64,000 bases of DNA, taken from positions 1 through 64,000 of the forward strand of contig VWYX01000915.1 of NCBI GenBank assembly GCA_013396525.1, read 5' to 3'. Position 1 is the first letter of the stretch; the number at the start of each line of letters is the position of its first letter. The DNA comes from Chaetorhynchus papuensis (Eukaryota; Chordata; Aves; Passeriformes; Rhipiduridae). Both the position numbers and the translations under genes were made by a program. This document shows positions 12,426 to 22,798 of the stretch, in pieces. The notes beneath the pieces were generated by a model. It saw nothing but the letters and a program-made list of their open reading frames with translations, did not search any database and was not told the origin of the DNA.

Positions 12426-15400
12426 TAAACCAGTACATTGAAAACTCTTTCCACTTAAGTGTATAAGTATCAGCAGTGGAACACTGTATTTGAATTTAAA
12501 TAGCAAGCCCATTATAAAGTATACTCATTAGACTCCTTTAGAGACCCCTGGAAAAACAAAACACATACTAAAGCACCGAGGGACTGATTCTGCAAAACTA
12601 GCTCTAATTTAGGATCCCTTGCCCCTGTGGAGCTGGTGCCCAGCAGAAGCAGGTACTACTCAGAATGCTGATGAGATGCTAAAGCAAGACTATCTAATGT
12701 TTCTTGGCTTTTCATCTCATGGAGGAGATTTGTGTCTAGGTGTTATGCAAACACTCACCGAGGAGCCACATATGTCCTGTCACAGCCTGTACAGGGGCTC
12801 AGAGCAGTTACCAGAGCTGCCCTGGGAGTACTGCCTTGCAGTGAGAGGTAGAAGTGCATCACACACAAAGAAACGTGCGACTGTGCTTGGTAACCCTCCC
12901 TGCCAAGCAATGCAGCAGTCTGCCCTCTGAAGGAATTGCTGATGGATTAGGCTGTTGGGACAAGAACAGACATGGATTTACTGAAGAGATGTGGTGAGAT
13001 GTAACAGCCCCCACTTTGTCCATGAAACCCCAAGATGTGACATGCACGGTCTAATCCTGGACCACGCTGCACATACACGGCTGTGAGGCTGCCCCCAGTA
13101 ACCACTGAAATTCACAGGCAAAAAACAGGTTCTGCTTGTGTCCCACCACTCTGCACTGGTGTGTCACAAGTGGGGCAAAATGTAGAAATTCTTGTCCTTG
13201 AGACACACCGTACTAATGTTAAGGCATTCCCTACACCAGCCACCTCCAGAGTTCCTCTCTTCTGTTCTTCAAAAGCATTCGGCTATGGTCTCATGAATTT
13301 GCTGGGAATTAATTTCTTGCTGGGTACGTGTCTTAAAGGTAGGTCACACCAAAGAGATACTATGGCTGTATTTTGTGTAGAGGATGTTGACTAAGAATGT
13401 AGTATTTCTCACCTCCCCCTTATTTTATGTTACATTAAAATTATCTTTACTCTTCCTCAGGCAGTTGCTATGCCACGCTTAAGACAGAGAGTCTGAGAAG
13501 AGGGAAATGTCAACTTTTAAGATGATGTTCAGCTTTCCTGTTACATGCAGTCTTTATATAAGGGATTTGAATTACATATTGTTCCTAGGCCTTTGGCTCT
13601 TCTTACAAAGTCTGCTTGACTGGGCAGAGTTGCTTGCTTATTCTTAATGAAGAGCTGTTAACAGAGGAAAGAGCACAACGAAGGGGCACGTAATGTCTAT
13701 ATGAATCATTAAAAAGATATGTACAACAAGCAGGATTAGATAGCACACAGCGTATTTTTATTTATATAACGCCATGCTTTCATAAAAAGGTAGGTTTCAT
13801 TCCCTGCAGGAGTTGAAAATATGTTGACAAGTCACACAGCAAAGCATGACAGGGGAAAGCTGTGGGTCACAACAGGCAGTGGGGAAGGACTTTCTTCAGT
13901 CACTGTCCTGAAGTTCTTCTAAACAGTCTGTGTCAATTTACTGTGTGTTACGGTTTCAGTCATGGAACCCACTGGAGATAGATGGGACTCTTCTAAATAA
14001 GAAAGCAGAAGGTGAGGTTTCTCTTCAGTGGCTGGCAAAAGGGAAGGATTTGAATGAATAAGATATGGAGCACAGAGGATGCTCTGGCCACAGGGACAAA
14101 CCACAGTGTTACACTGAGGAGTCAGCAGAGGAGCCCAGCCAGGCACATTACAGAGCAAGCACAATTAGGGGTGGAAGGTTAACCTGTAGGTGAGGTCTCG
14201 CACACAAGGAGTTTCAGAAATGCTACCAGGGTCAGAGGAAAAAAGGGGAAACATCGAGCACCATGGCAGGTAACCAAAGCAGTTGGGATTTTTAATTGAC
14301 ATTGATGTCAATGCAATTAGTCTTGATGTTCTCTGCTCTGCATGAGAGGAGAATCATGGCCATGATGGGAAAGAAAAGAACACCATGATAATGATATACA
14401 TGCAAGAAATGTAAAAGAAAAATAATAACTTTTTGTGTTAAAACATATTAAAAACATAAAACATACTGCCTATCATTATGTATTACTCTTCGAAATTTAA
14501 TTCACTCAGTGCTGTTCATGCTGTTTGTTTACATTTTCTATTGAACTCAGTTTGGATGATGAATTTAGCCTACGGAATTTTGTTTCCAAGTTTCCACACT
14601 TGAGCTACCACTTGTGAGCATTGCAGTCCACCTTGCTCTTTACAGAATGACCTGGGGTCAATTCCAGCGCTGATGTAAAGGGGGTTCCACTTCTAGTGAT
14701 TTAGTCTATAAAGGCTGCCTAAGCCTGCCCTGCTGTATGTACCATTTCAGGGGTGATTTAAGCACTTCTGCAAATCACTGCTTAAGCTGGGTCTCAGGGA
14801 AAGAATCGGGGCCATGCTGTAATGGGGGTTGCACAACCTCCTTTTAAATAAGAAGAGCGAGGCAGCACAGGCTGTGGCTTGAAAAGGTCAGCATAAATAT
14901 GCTGCCCTTCACTCCTTCACACGTAAGTATTATATTTGTTGAGAATGTTACCTGCTTTCCAGGCTCAACCTTCTGCTGTGGTAAGCTTTACCCCAGCTGA
15001 CAAAAAACCTGTTTTCAGGTGGATTTATGTGTCCATTAATACTGTACCAAGCCTGGCATCTGAACTGACCTGAGCTTTTTTCATTTTCATCTTCATTTGC
15101 TCTGGTTAGGCAGGGGTGCCACAAGCCTTCCCAACCGGGACACATCCTTCTCCATCCCCCCGGAGAAGGTGAGGAGACAGACGCTACAGGAGCCAGCTCC
15201 CCTGTGTCACTCCAGGCTGAAGATGTGCCACATCCAGAGGGTCGGGGGACTTCTGGCAGTAGGAGGCAGCACCACCTTGGCTGTGCAAGGGAACAGAAGC
15301 AGCTGTGGAGTGGCTTGGGACTTTCAGATGACTTGCCGAAAGTGGCGTGCAAACTGCGACGGGTTTTCAAACCTTTCCCTTGGAGTGTGCCTACGCTGCA

Positions 15401-16294
15401 GCCAAAGCTGCGCTGCAGCCTGTGCAGGGTTACCAACCCTAAATTAAATCAAGCTAACTCAGGAAGGAATAACATACAGTCACAAAACCAGACGAGAAGC
15501 CGGCATAAATACTTGAGCCTGAGCACTACGCTGGGCTGCCAGGGTGTCATGCACGTCAGGGTGCCCCAGCCAGCTGCCAGCTGGGTTGGCTTGGTCTCCA
15601 AGAGCAGGGATTCTCCCAGTGTGGGATCGCTCTGCAGATATTCGCGTTGGCGCTGTTGCGTGAATAGCCCCCTCTTTTCATCACGGATTTTGCACATTTC
15701 TTCTCCCTGTCTGCGATGACATGGCACTTCTCTGGCAGCTACTCACTGCTTAGCTGAAAAGCTCAGTATTCTGGAAAGTATTTAATGTGTGTTAACCTCT
15801 CTTAATGTGATTCAGCAACTACAAATCAGAAGCGCCTGCCTCCCCTGGCCGGCCAGATATCACAGCCGGTGCCTCACACAGGCTGGATGGACAGTGCGAG
15901 GCGTCTTGCGCGCTTTGGGTGGCAAGTGCTGATGATTGGTACTTTTATTTTTATCCAGAAATCACTCATTTTTAAAGGCTTCGAGCAATCCAGGGACTTT
16001 TAATCGGCTGTGCAGGTCTAGGTGGACCTGTATGGACATGGAGACTTGCACAGGTGCAGTTTATTTAAGAAGGAATTGGTGCAAGAAGGCCTTAACCCAC
16101 ACCAACACCTAGACTGTGGGGAGAGCCCCTGGGAGCATCTCCGGGCTCCGGCACAGAGAACCAGGGCCACGGCCCCGTCCCACAATAAATGTCACAATTT
16201 CTCCCCCGTGTTTCTCTGCCGAACATCATGGTGCTTAGCACGCGTGAGGTGCTGGTGAGCCGGGCTGCTGTGGCCCACCCCAGGGTACCTGGCC

Positions 16295-16339
16295 AGGAGG
16301 AGGAGGAGAAGGAAAAGGAAGAGGAGGAGGAAGAGGGGG
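16295..16339. repeat. 45-base pure purine (GAGG/GAA) tract upstream of the CpG island
   Basis: Every base from 16295 to 16339 on the + strand is A or G, mostly GAGGAG and GAAGGAA units. It sits just upstream of the CpG island. Polypurine tracts near promoters can form triplex DNA or bind GAGA-type and purine-binding factors; that is a possibility, not a demonstrated role. Confidence 0.8.
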
Positions 16340-16800
16340 CAAAAAACCCACCCCAAGCCCAACTTCAGCGGGCCAAACCCCCCACCGGGGTGCAAGTTCC
16401 CACCAACTCCCCCTGCCCGCGGGGCGCTGCCGCCCCCCTGCGCCGAGCGGGCGCTGCGCGGACGCGGGCGCTGCGTGCGCGGGGCGGGCGCCGCCTCGGC
16501 CGCGCTGCCGGCGGCGGGCGGGAGGGAGGAGGCGCGGGGGAGCGGGGCGGCGGCGGAGCGCGGCGGCAGCGGAGCCCGGCGGCGGCGCCGGCCGAGCCGA
16601 GCCCAGCCGCGCCGCGCCGCTCGCACACGAGCGGTGGCACCGTGTGCTTTCTTTTGGGGGCAGGGTGTTTGCTTTTTTCCTAGGGGGAAGCGGGAGGAAG
16701 GTGGCCGTGGGGTCCGTCCCCTCCCGCGCGTGTGCGGAGAGGGGCCGGCGGCGGCGCCGGGGGTGCTCCGCGCCCTCGCCCTGCCCGCGGTGCAGTTAGG

Positions 16801-16842
16801 ATGCGCCCCGGACGCCGTGTGGTTGCAGCGCGGCGGCGCTGA
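16801..16842 (+). promoter_or_regulatory. upstream ORF in the AFF3 5' UTR
   Basis: An ATG at 16801 has A at -3 and opens a 13-codon frame (MRPGRRVVAARRR) that stops at TGA 16840-16842. This is 11 bases before the AFF3 ATG and in a different frame. If transcription starts upstream of 16801, a scanning ribosome would meet this start first, so reinitiation or leaky scanning would be needed for AFF3. The peptide is Arg-rich because of the GC-rich sequence and probably has no function of its own. The frame is seen directly; its effect on translation is inferred. Confidence 0.5.
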
Positions 16843-16853
16843 CATCGCTCACC

Positions 16854-16906
16854 ATGGACAGCTTCGACTTAGCTCTCCTTCAGGAGTGGGACCTGGACTC
16901 TCTGTG
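16854..16906 (+). CDS. AFF3: AFF3 first coding exon (partial gene, 17 codons plus 2 nt)
   Basis: The exon reads MDSFDLALLQEWDLDSL, then TG, then the splice donor GTGAGT at 16907-16912. From knowledge of the family, AFF3 (LAF4) begins with almost exactly this peptide followed by Cys. The paralogue AFF2 starts with a related but clearly different peptide, and AFF1 and AFF4 lack it. The two leftover bases TG fit a Cys codon completed by the next exon (phase 2). The ATG has a strong Kozak context (CACCATGG), and an in-frame TAG at 16797-16799 rules out an unspliced N-terminal extension. AFF3 is a nuclear scaffold of the AF4/FMR2 family linked to super elongation complex-like assemblies and RNA polymerase II elongation. 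This exon carries only the extreme N-terminus, not the conserved NHD, ALF or C-terminal domains. I did not find the next exon in the window, so intron 1 is longer than 47 kb. The family assignment rests on recall of the N-terminus, not on a search. Confidence 0.86.
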
Positions 16907-16954
16907 GTGAGTGGTGCCTCTGCTTCCCCCATGCGCGGGGACACAGGGGCTGCG

Positions 16955-17137
16955 GGGGATGTGCGGTAACTGAGGGGGTGCGATAACTGGGGGATGTGCA
17001 ATAATTTGGAGTGGGTGTGCACTTACCTGGAGAGGTGCAGTAAATTTGGGGTGCAGTAATAGCGTGCAATAAGGGGGGTGTATTGGCTCGAAGGTGCAAT
17101 AACTGGGGCAGCGGGTGCATTAGCAGAGGGTGCAGAC
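16955..17137. repeat. degenerate tandem array, core GGTGCAATAACTGG, just inside intron 1
   Basis: Starting about 50 bases after the exon 1 donor there are roughly nine or ten imperfect units of about 15-21 bases sharing a GGTGCAATAACTGG-like core (for example at 16975-16990, 16991-17010 and 17092-17106). The units vary in length and sequence, so the array is old or fast-diverging. It lies inside the promoter CpG island. It is a likely site of length variation between individuals or species. Confidence 0.65.
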
Positions 17138-17819
17138 CAGAGAGGTGTCTCCTCTGCCACTTGCTCTCCCAGCATTGCTGGCTCGGCAGGGGCAGAGGGA
17201 CGGCTGCCCCCCTCCCCTGACTGCCAGGGTGGATCTGGGAGGTGAGTGTTGTGTTTGACTGGAGGGGTCACCTGCACTCGTCCCTCCTCCCCCCCCCACC
17301 CCCAGTAATACCTTGTGCTTACCCACCTCTGGTACCTCGGGTTGGACTCCCGTAGCTCATCGCCCATCCTTCCTGTACGCCCCTTTCACCCCCCACCTTC
17401 GCTCCGCAACTCCCTCCCGGGCCGTCTTTATTGAGCCCCCCCACTGCATGCCCTTGACCTCCCCCTGCGCACCCCCGTCCCTGCCCGCCCCGGCGGCGGG
17501 TGCGGGGCTGCCAGGGAGGAGGGGAAATAATTTCTAGAAATGTCATTAGCGGCTGGAGGTGGGAAGCGCTGCCCTCCCCCGTGCACCACCCTCCCCAGGC
17601 TGCTTCCTCTGCCAAGTCCCGGAGTTTGCTGCGGGAGTCACGCTGCCCCCGGGCGGCCGCCGCTCCCCGCCACCGGCCCCGGGGCGGCGGGCCCCCGTCG
17701 GTCCCACTGGCGTCCGCGGGGTGGGGAGGAAGCGCTCCGCTCCCCGCCGGAACGCCCCGGTGTGCGGGGAATTGCCCCCGGGCCGCGCCGGGAGCCGCGG
17801 GGCGATGCCGCGCCGGGAG

Positions 17820-17907
17820 CCCGCGGTGGGACGCGAGGGGGATGCGGCGGAGACCACGGTGGGACGCGGCGGAGCCCGCGGTGGGACGCGAGGGGGATGC
17901 GGCGGAG
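17820..17907. repeat. GC-rich minisatellite, 33-base unit, about 2.6 copies
   Basis: A 33-base unit (CCCGCGGTGGGACGCG followed by AGGGGGATGCGGCGGAG) occurs at 17820-17852 and again at 17875-17907. A 22-base internally shortened version lies between them. All lie in the CpG island within intron 1. The near-identity of the outer units suggests recent duplication. Confidence 0.75.
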
Positions 17908-20900
17908 CCCGGCGCGCAGCCCCCGCCGCGGGCAGGCCGTGCCCGCCTCCCCCAGCGGGGTGCGCTCCAGCGCGGGTCCGCTCCGCGGGGCAGCGCCGGC
18001 ACTGCGCGCCCGCCCGCCCGCTCGGGAGTGCGGGCGGCTGAGGTTACTTGTGCCTGGAATCAGTTACCGGTGTGCGTTTTGTTTTAAGCCATGTTAGGTG
18101 ATCTATGGCTTCTGTCAGTAGGGTGCGCGTTCGACAGCGCCGGCTTATCTCCTCGGTGGCAGGTGTAGCAAAATAAGCTGGACCAGCGAGTCCCGTTAGT
18201 TGAGCCGCTTCTCACAAAAGACCTCAAGATGATGAGAACAGCTTGCGCTGCATAATGTGGGTGCTTATAAATGCATACATTGATAACATCGAGCCCAATA
18301 AAACTTTTACCTTGCTGTGGGAACTTTAAAGAGCACATATAATACAAAATTAGTTATTACCCCATAAAAGTTTTTAATTATAGTGTTTCTGCCTGTGACA
18401 CAAGTTAAGGCTATGTCTTCGTTTCAATTATAAATACCAATATTCAGTTTATATCCAAACCATAACATTTATCTCTGGCCCGATTTTAAGTTTACAGTCC
18501 ATATACACAGTTTTACAATTAAATTACATGTTTTTTCTATTAAACAAGAGTAGGAGAAATAATACTTTTACACATTTAAATGTTTTTCCCTTTCTCCTTG
18601 AATGAAGACAAACTTTGGGCGAATTTTCTTTTTCAGCAAAAGTGGGCTGTCCATTGCTCTGTTCTCCGAGCTGGCTATTGGTGTTAATAATGATTTGAAA
18701 AACTAACAGTGTAACTCTGGGACATTAGGGTTCTAGGCTGTGTCTGGCCATTGCTTGTTCTCATAACCTTTTTAGCACGCTTTTGGCTGTTGTGGAGCCA
18801 CTTTCAAATGACTGTGGTTGCCATAGAACTCCTGTATGGGTCCAAAAAGGCATCAACCATTTTCCAGCTAAATTACCTGCTTAAAAATATCTGTGTTTGT
18901 GTTACATGCAATCTTGTGGTTTCATAGCTCTCGTTACTTGTTTTCCTCTATAGCTGTTGCAGTTTAGAAGGTGAGTTCATCAGAAGGGCTCCAAAAAGCC
19001 CATTAAAAGCCATGGCATAGTGGCAGGCCTGCATTCATTGCTGAACTTTCACACCCGTGTAGGGGTTGAACCCCACAAATGCCTAGAGCAGTGCCTAGTG
19101 AGGGGAGCAAGGGGGTTGCAGGCGTTTGCTGTTGTGTTTCCAGGTCCTTTTGGGGCGCTAGGTTTTGCTCAGCAGCTTTAACTTGGAGTATCAGATCATG
19201 GGCTGAAAGTTTATCACGAAGCAGCTGTTTGACAAGTGCTTCAGCATAGTCAGTTTTGAAAAGTCGTACAAGCAGTAATAAATAAAAACTTACTTTGGCT
19301 TAGTGAAAGCTTCCAAGGTCTGCTGTGAAGGTCAGTGGTGCCCTGGAGCCCCGGGTCAGTCTCCCATTTGCAGGCAGGGTGTCTGTTGCATGCTGCCCTC
19401 CTGCCATCCTGCCTGCTCGCCAAGGGGCAAGTTATGGACATTCTCAAGAAACCTGGTGTGAATTCTGTACTGAACTGACCAAAACAAAGCTGGTATGGTA
19501 ATGTTCAGCTATGAAGACTTATGAGAATGCCTTCAAAGTTGTGCAGTTGTTGCGAAAAAGGGAAATAAAATACACCACATAGATAGGAAGTACTTCATGG
19601 CAAAGAGCAACACTTAAAAGAGACTTAATTTTCTTTGCAGCAAGAATGAATGTTGTCCTTTATTCTTTTGAATGTAGCCATAATAGCAATTTGCGCACTT
19701 AATTTATGACTGAAAATCCACTTTTTGAAGTATTTGGTGAACATTTTGCTTAGAAGTGCAGTAATTAAATATTAATGTGCTGTTCTAAAGTACTTTTTTT
19801 TTTTAATTTGAGATGTTCTTGGAAAATCAAAAGGGGTTTCCTAATGAACAGCGGCATGCTAATCAATTCTCATCGATTGTTACTATTATACTATTAATGA
19901 ATTTTCTTTCCAATTAATACATGCTATGTCTTTTGCTTTGCTGTAATATAGAAAATGTAATGATGCATCATGTAGTGACTATAAGACAGTATTTAGCTAG
20001 TAAACTGCAATGGTAGAATATTGTAAGCTGTTTTCTACTAAACAGTAGTTTTTCCAGGTTGTATAGAAGCCAATAACACTTCTGCTTCCCAGAAAACTAC
20101 TATAATTCAAATAGTGAAAGCGGAGCACAAACTCAAATAGGAATTTTAAGAAAACATACCAGTCTGCGGCATAAACAAAACTTGTGCCCATTTGGTAAGC
20201 TTTTTTTGGAACATTTTAGTGTGAACAGCCCAACTTAACTCAAGGTGTTGTTACTGCTGACTAACAGAGTTATCCTGAACACAGGGTGCTAACGACTTCA
20301 AACCACAGCCCCGTGTCCTGTTTTTCTTTCTCCATGCAATTATTTGTGTGCTACGTGTGTAGTTTTACTTGTCCAGACTTAAGGTTGTGGATTCTCCGGT
20401 GCGTTACAGGTTTACATTTGTTTACACTGGACAAAAAGAGATGGAAAATCTCAGTTGGAGGTGTTTTATATGCCTGTTGTGCATCAGTAAACATACTATA
20501 AGTGATGGAAAGCAGCAAATGAACAGACAAAAGGACCTAATCAGTGTGCCCGGACTAGTTCTGCATTACAGCCATTTGTCTTGTTATTTTCTTGATTTAA
20601 CAAATCAAGATCAAAATTCAGCCAGGTCCTTAACTCTGTGCTTAGGTTTAGGTACAGCAATAGCCCCAGTGAAGACCAGCTAGTAAAGGCTCTCCTCACC
20701 TGCCAGTGTAAGATACATGCGTAGGCAGAGCTGTTCCCCATTCATTAAAAGCAATTTGCAGATTAACTAAAGCACTTACTGAGTGGTACCAAACAGGAAA
20801 ATAATTTTGAATGTAAGATGTTTGTCAGCCACAAACAAAGCAGTGTTTGTTTAGGTAAAAGAAGCCAAGTATGTAATTGGTTTATTTGGTAGTTATCTGA

Positions 20901-21074
20901 TACTTCTGTGCATTTTGAGTTAACATCAGTTTTGTAGGGGTTGGATAGTCCTGTAAAAAATGTATAGCTGTTTAGCTTCCAAGCTGAGATCAATATCAAA
21001 TGCCACAGTATAAGATGGCCCAGTGTGTTTTACAGACCATGTATTGAATTATTAGTTCATTTGCTATCTTTGGG

Positions 21075-21118
21075 TCTGTTCCTGCTCCATTTGAAGTCAA
21101 TGAGAGTTTTGTTTGGAA
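21075..21118. repeat. degraded copy of the TGAAGTCAATG repeat family
   Basis: A 22-base stretch at 21090-21111 differs at only two positions from 27277-27298. Both carry TTTGAAGTCAATG followed by AGTTTTG one or two bases later. The sequence further out also has a similar layout (CCTGCTCC versus CTAGTCCTCAC). An old dispersed repeat is the simplest reading. Confidence 0.5.
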
Positions 21119-21466
21119 GTTGCTATTAACAAAAAGCGGTCAGACATCCAGCAGTCTTATAAATGAACCTTTTGTAACTTCTTGATTCCAGTTTGCCTGG
21201 CTTTTAGTCACTACATTTTATATTTGTGTAAGGCAAGATTTTTTTTTCTTATGTTGCATGGTGTTTACTGGAGACAGTTTTAGAAAGCTAATTCTACACA
21301 TGCTTCTTCAGTCAAAGTAGAAGATCACGATGTTTATTTTCAGATGGCAGTAAGCAGCCACTTTGGGGTGAGAGGGGTCACTCCAGCCATTTTCTCAGTA
21401 TGGTAACAGGCTGGACCAGCTTCACCTTTTCCCTGAAAATGCTCAGTAATAATACCTCCTTCTCAC

Positions 21467-21489
21467 AAAAAAAAAAAAAAAAAAAAAAA
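21467..21489. repeat. A23 homopolymer
   Basis: Twenty-three consecutive A. No recognisable retroelement precedes it. A strongly pyrimidine-rich segment (about 21500-21670) follows. Confidence 0.97.
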
Positions 21490-22762
21490 TTAAGTTAGTG
21501 TCTTCTTTTATCTCACATCTCCTTTACAACTCTGCTCTGGCCTGTGTCTTGGACTTTGCCCCTTATTTCTTTCTTTTTTAGCTCTTGCCCCTTTTCAACC
21601 AGTAATGCTTGAAATCATCTTTATCTCTTTATTTCTCTCTCTGTGGTGTTTCCTATTCTCCCTTCCTCCCAGTGTCAATTCACAGTTACCACCTAACCCT
21701 CACTAAGCTCCCATCTAAAAATTTGCTCTTTCTGTGATGATTATAAGTTGTGAGCAAACAATAGACAGGTAATAACTATAGACTGTTCCCTTCTCCTGCT
21801 TTCACAGCAGGTTCTCTCTTCTTGATGCTTGTTTTTTAGGCTGGAAGCCTTTTTGGTCAGGAACTGCTTTTATTGTTTGAGCTTTTTTTTCTTACAGCAC
21901 TGAACAAATTGTATGCACTACAACATTATAAATAATAAGAAGAGGAAGCTTTTCATGGTCATAATACTTTATAAACATCAGCTGAATAATAATATTTTAA
22001 AAACACGACTGTTGTGCCCTATGAGTGCTCATTTGCTGGATGTAATATACCACATCCTCCTCATTTGAGTCTCCTCTGAGTCCAGAGGCTTTGCCAGTTT
22101 ACATAAGATGAGAGTCTGGACTATCATCTCTGCTTCACAGTACTTAGTAGGTTTTTTTGGTTTTTTTAAAAGAATAATTAGTTTTTTAAACTTCTGATTT
22201 GTTTTTGTCTAATCAGTAAAATTCTGTTACACCAGTAGGACAGTGGATGTGCTTTCATCTGTCTCCCTGAGAACTGTTTGAGTACCCATGCCCAGTTGTT
22301 TGATGCAAGAGGTGAACAGCCCTTTGGGCTTTCATTCTGACACTCAGACCTGAAGATTTGTGCTCCTCTGGGAATGTATTCATTAGAAGTTGAGGCAAAA
22401 CCCTTACTAGGTTGTTGGAGAATGGTTCAGAAGAGGGCATGAGATGTAGGCAGCATTTCCCATTCTTTGTGAATATTTTGAGGAAAATACCAGGTTTCTT
22501 AAAAGTAGTGGATGAGAAATATGGGCCACTAAAAAAAAGCATACCAAAAAATACTGGCTGTGGGAACATCTTGTCATCCATATATTAGCAATAATTTCAT
22601 ACTCAACTCCATGACACTGTCATTAAAGAAAGCAACTGTTTAATTACAGGGGTTTCTAATGCCATATAACAAGTTAATCCATTTGCTTCACATTTATGAC
22701 TAGGAAATGACAAAGCATAGATGAAAAGAGATACCTTGCAGTCTTGTTATAACTTCTTTAAC

Positions 22763-22798
22763 AGTAATAAAGTAAAAAAGTAAAGTAATAAAGTAAAA
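22763..22798. repeat. 15-base direct repeat AGTAATAAAGTAAAA
   Basis: Exact copies at 22763-22777 and 22784-22798, 21 bases apart, with a partial AGTAAA between them. A small local duplication. Confidence 0.8.

Larger units (their letters stand above)
1..16379. other. upstream flank of AFF3, no coding gene recognised
   Basis: This stretch is AT-rich with no open frame resembling a known protein. The longest frames (for example 5302-5814 on the minus strand) have no recognisable domain and are of a length expected by chance. It holds short A and G homopolymers, a few degraded old repeats (near 1153, 5205, 12350), and two blocks that look like regulatory DNA (1740-2040, 8430-8720). A GC-richer stretch at about 15080-15720 leads toward the promoter. 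Unrecognised non-coding 5' exons of AFF3 or a divergent lncRNA cannot be excluded. Confidence 0.6.
16380..18050. promoter_or_regulatory. AFF3: CpG island containing the AFF3 promoter, exon 1 and start of intron 1
   Basis: This is the only long stretch of very high GC and dense CpG in the window. The flanks are AT-rich. It surrounds the AFF3 start codon. GC boxes are visible (GGGGCGGGCG at 16481-16490, GGGGCGG at 16544-16550), as is an NRF1-like TGCGTGCGC at 16472-16480. I see no convincing TATA box, which fits a dispersed CpG-island promoter. The likely transcription start zone is about 16450-16790, inferred from the position upstream of the ATG. Long open frames on both strands here follow from the scarcity of AT-rich stop codons and are not genes. 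Confidence 0.85.

Noticed and set aside
16515..16547. G-quadruplex candidate in the promoter
   Set aside because: Three G-tracts are close together, but the fourth needs a loop of about 10 bases, beyond the usual 7. Not strong enough to list.
16189..18097. Many long overlapping open frames on both strands in the CpG island (up to 227 codons)
   Set aside because: GC-rich sequence contains few stop codons. The peptides are Arg/Ala/Pro/Gly-rich with no domain, and they overlap each other and the AFF3 exon in other frames.
18128..18140. GTTCGA as part of a tRNA B box (also near 27506)
   Set aside because: No matching A box or cloverleaf in the surrounding sequence.
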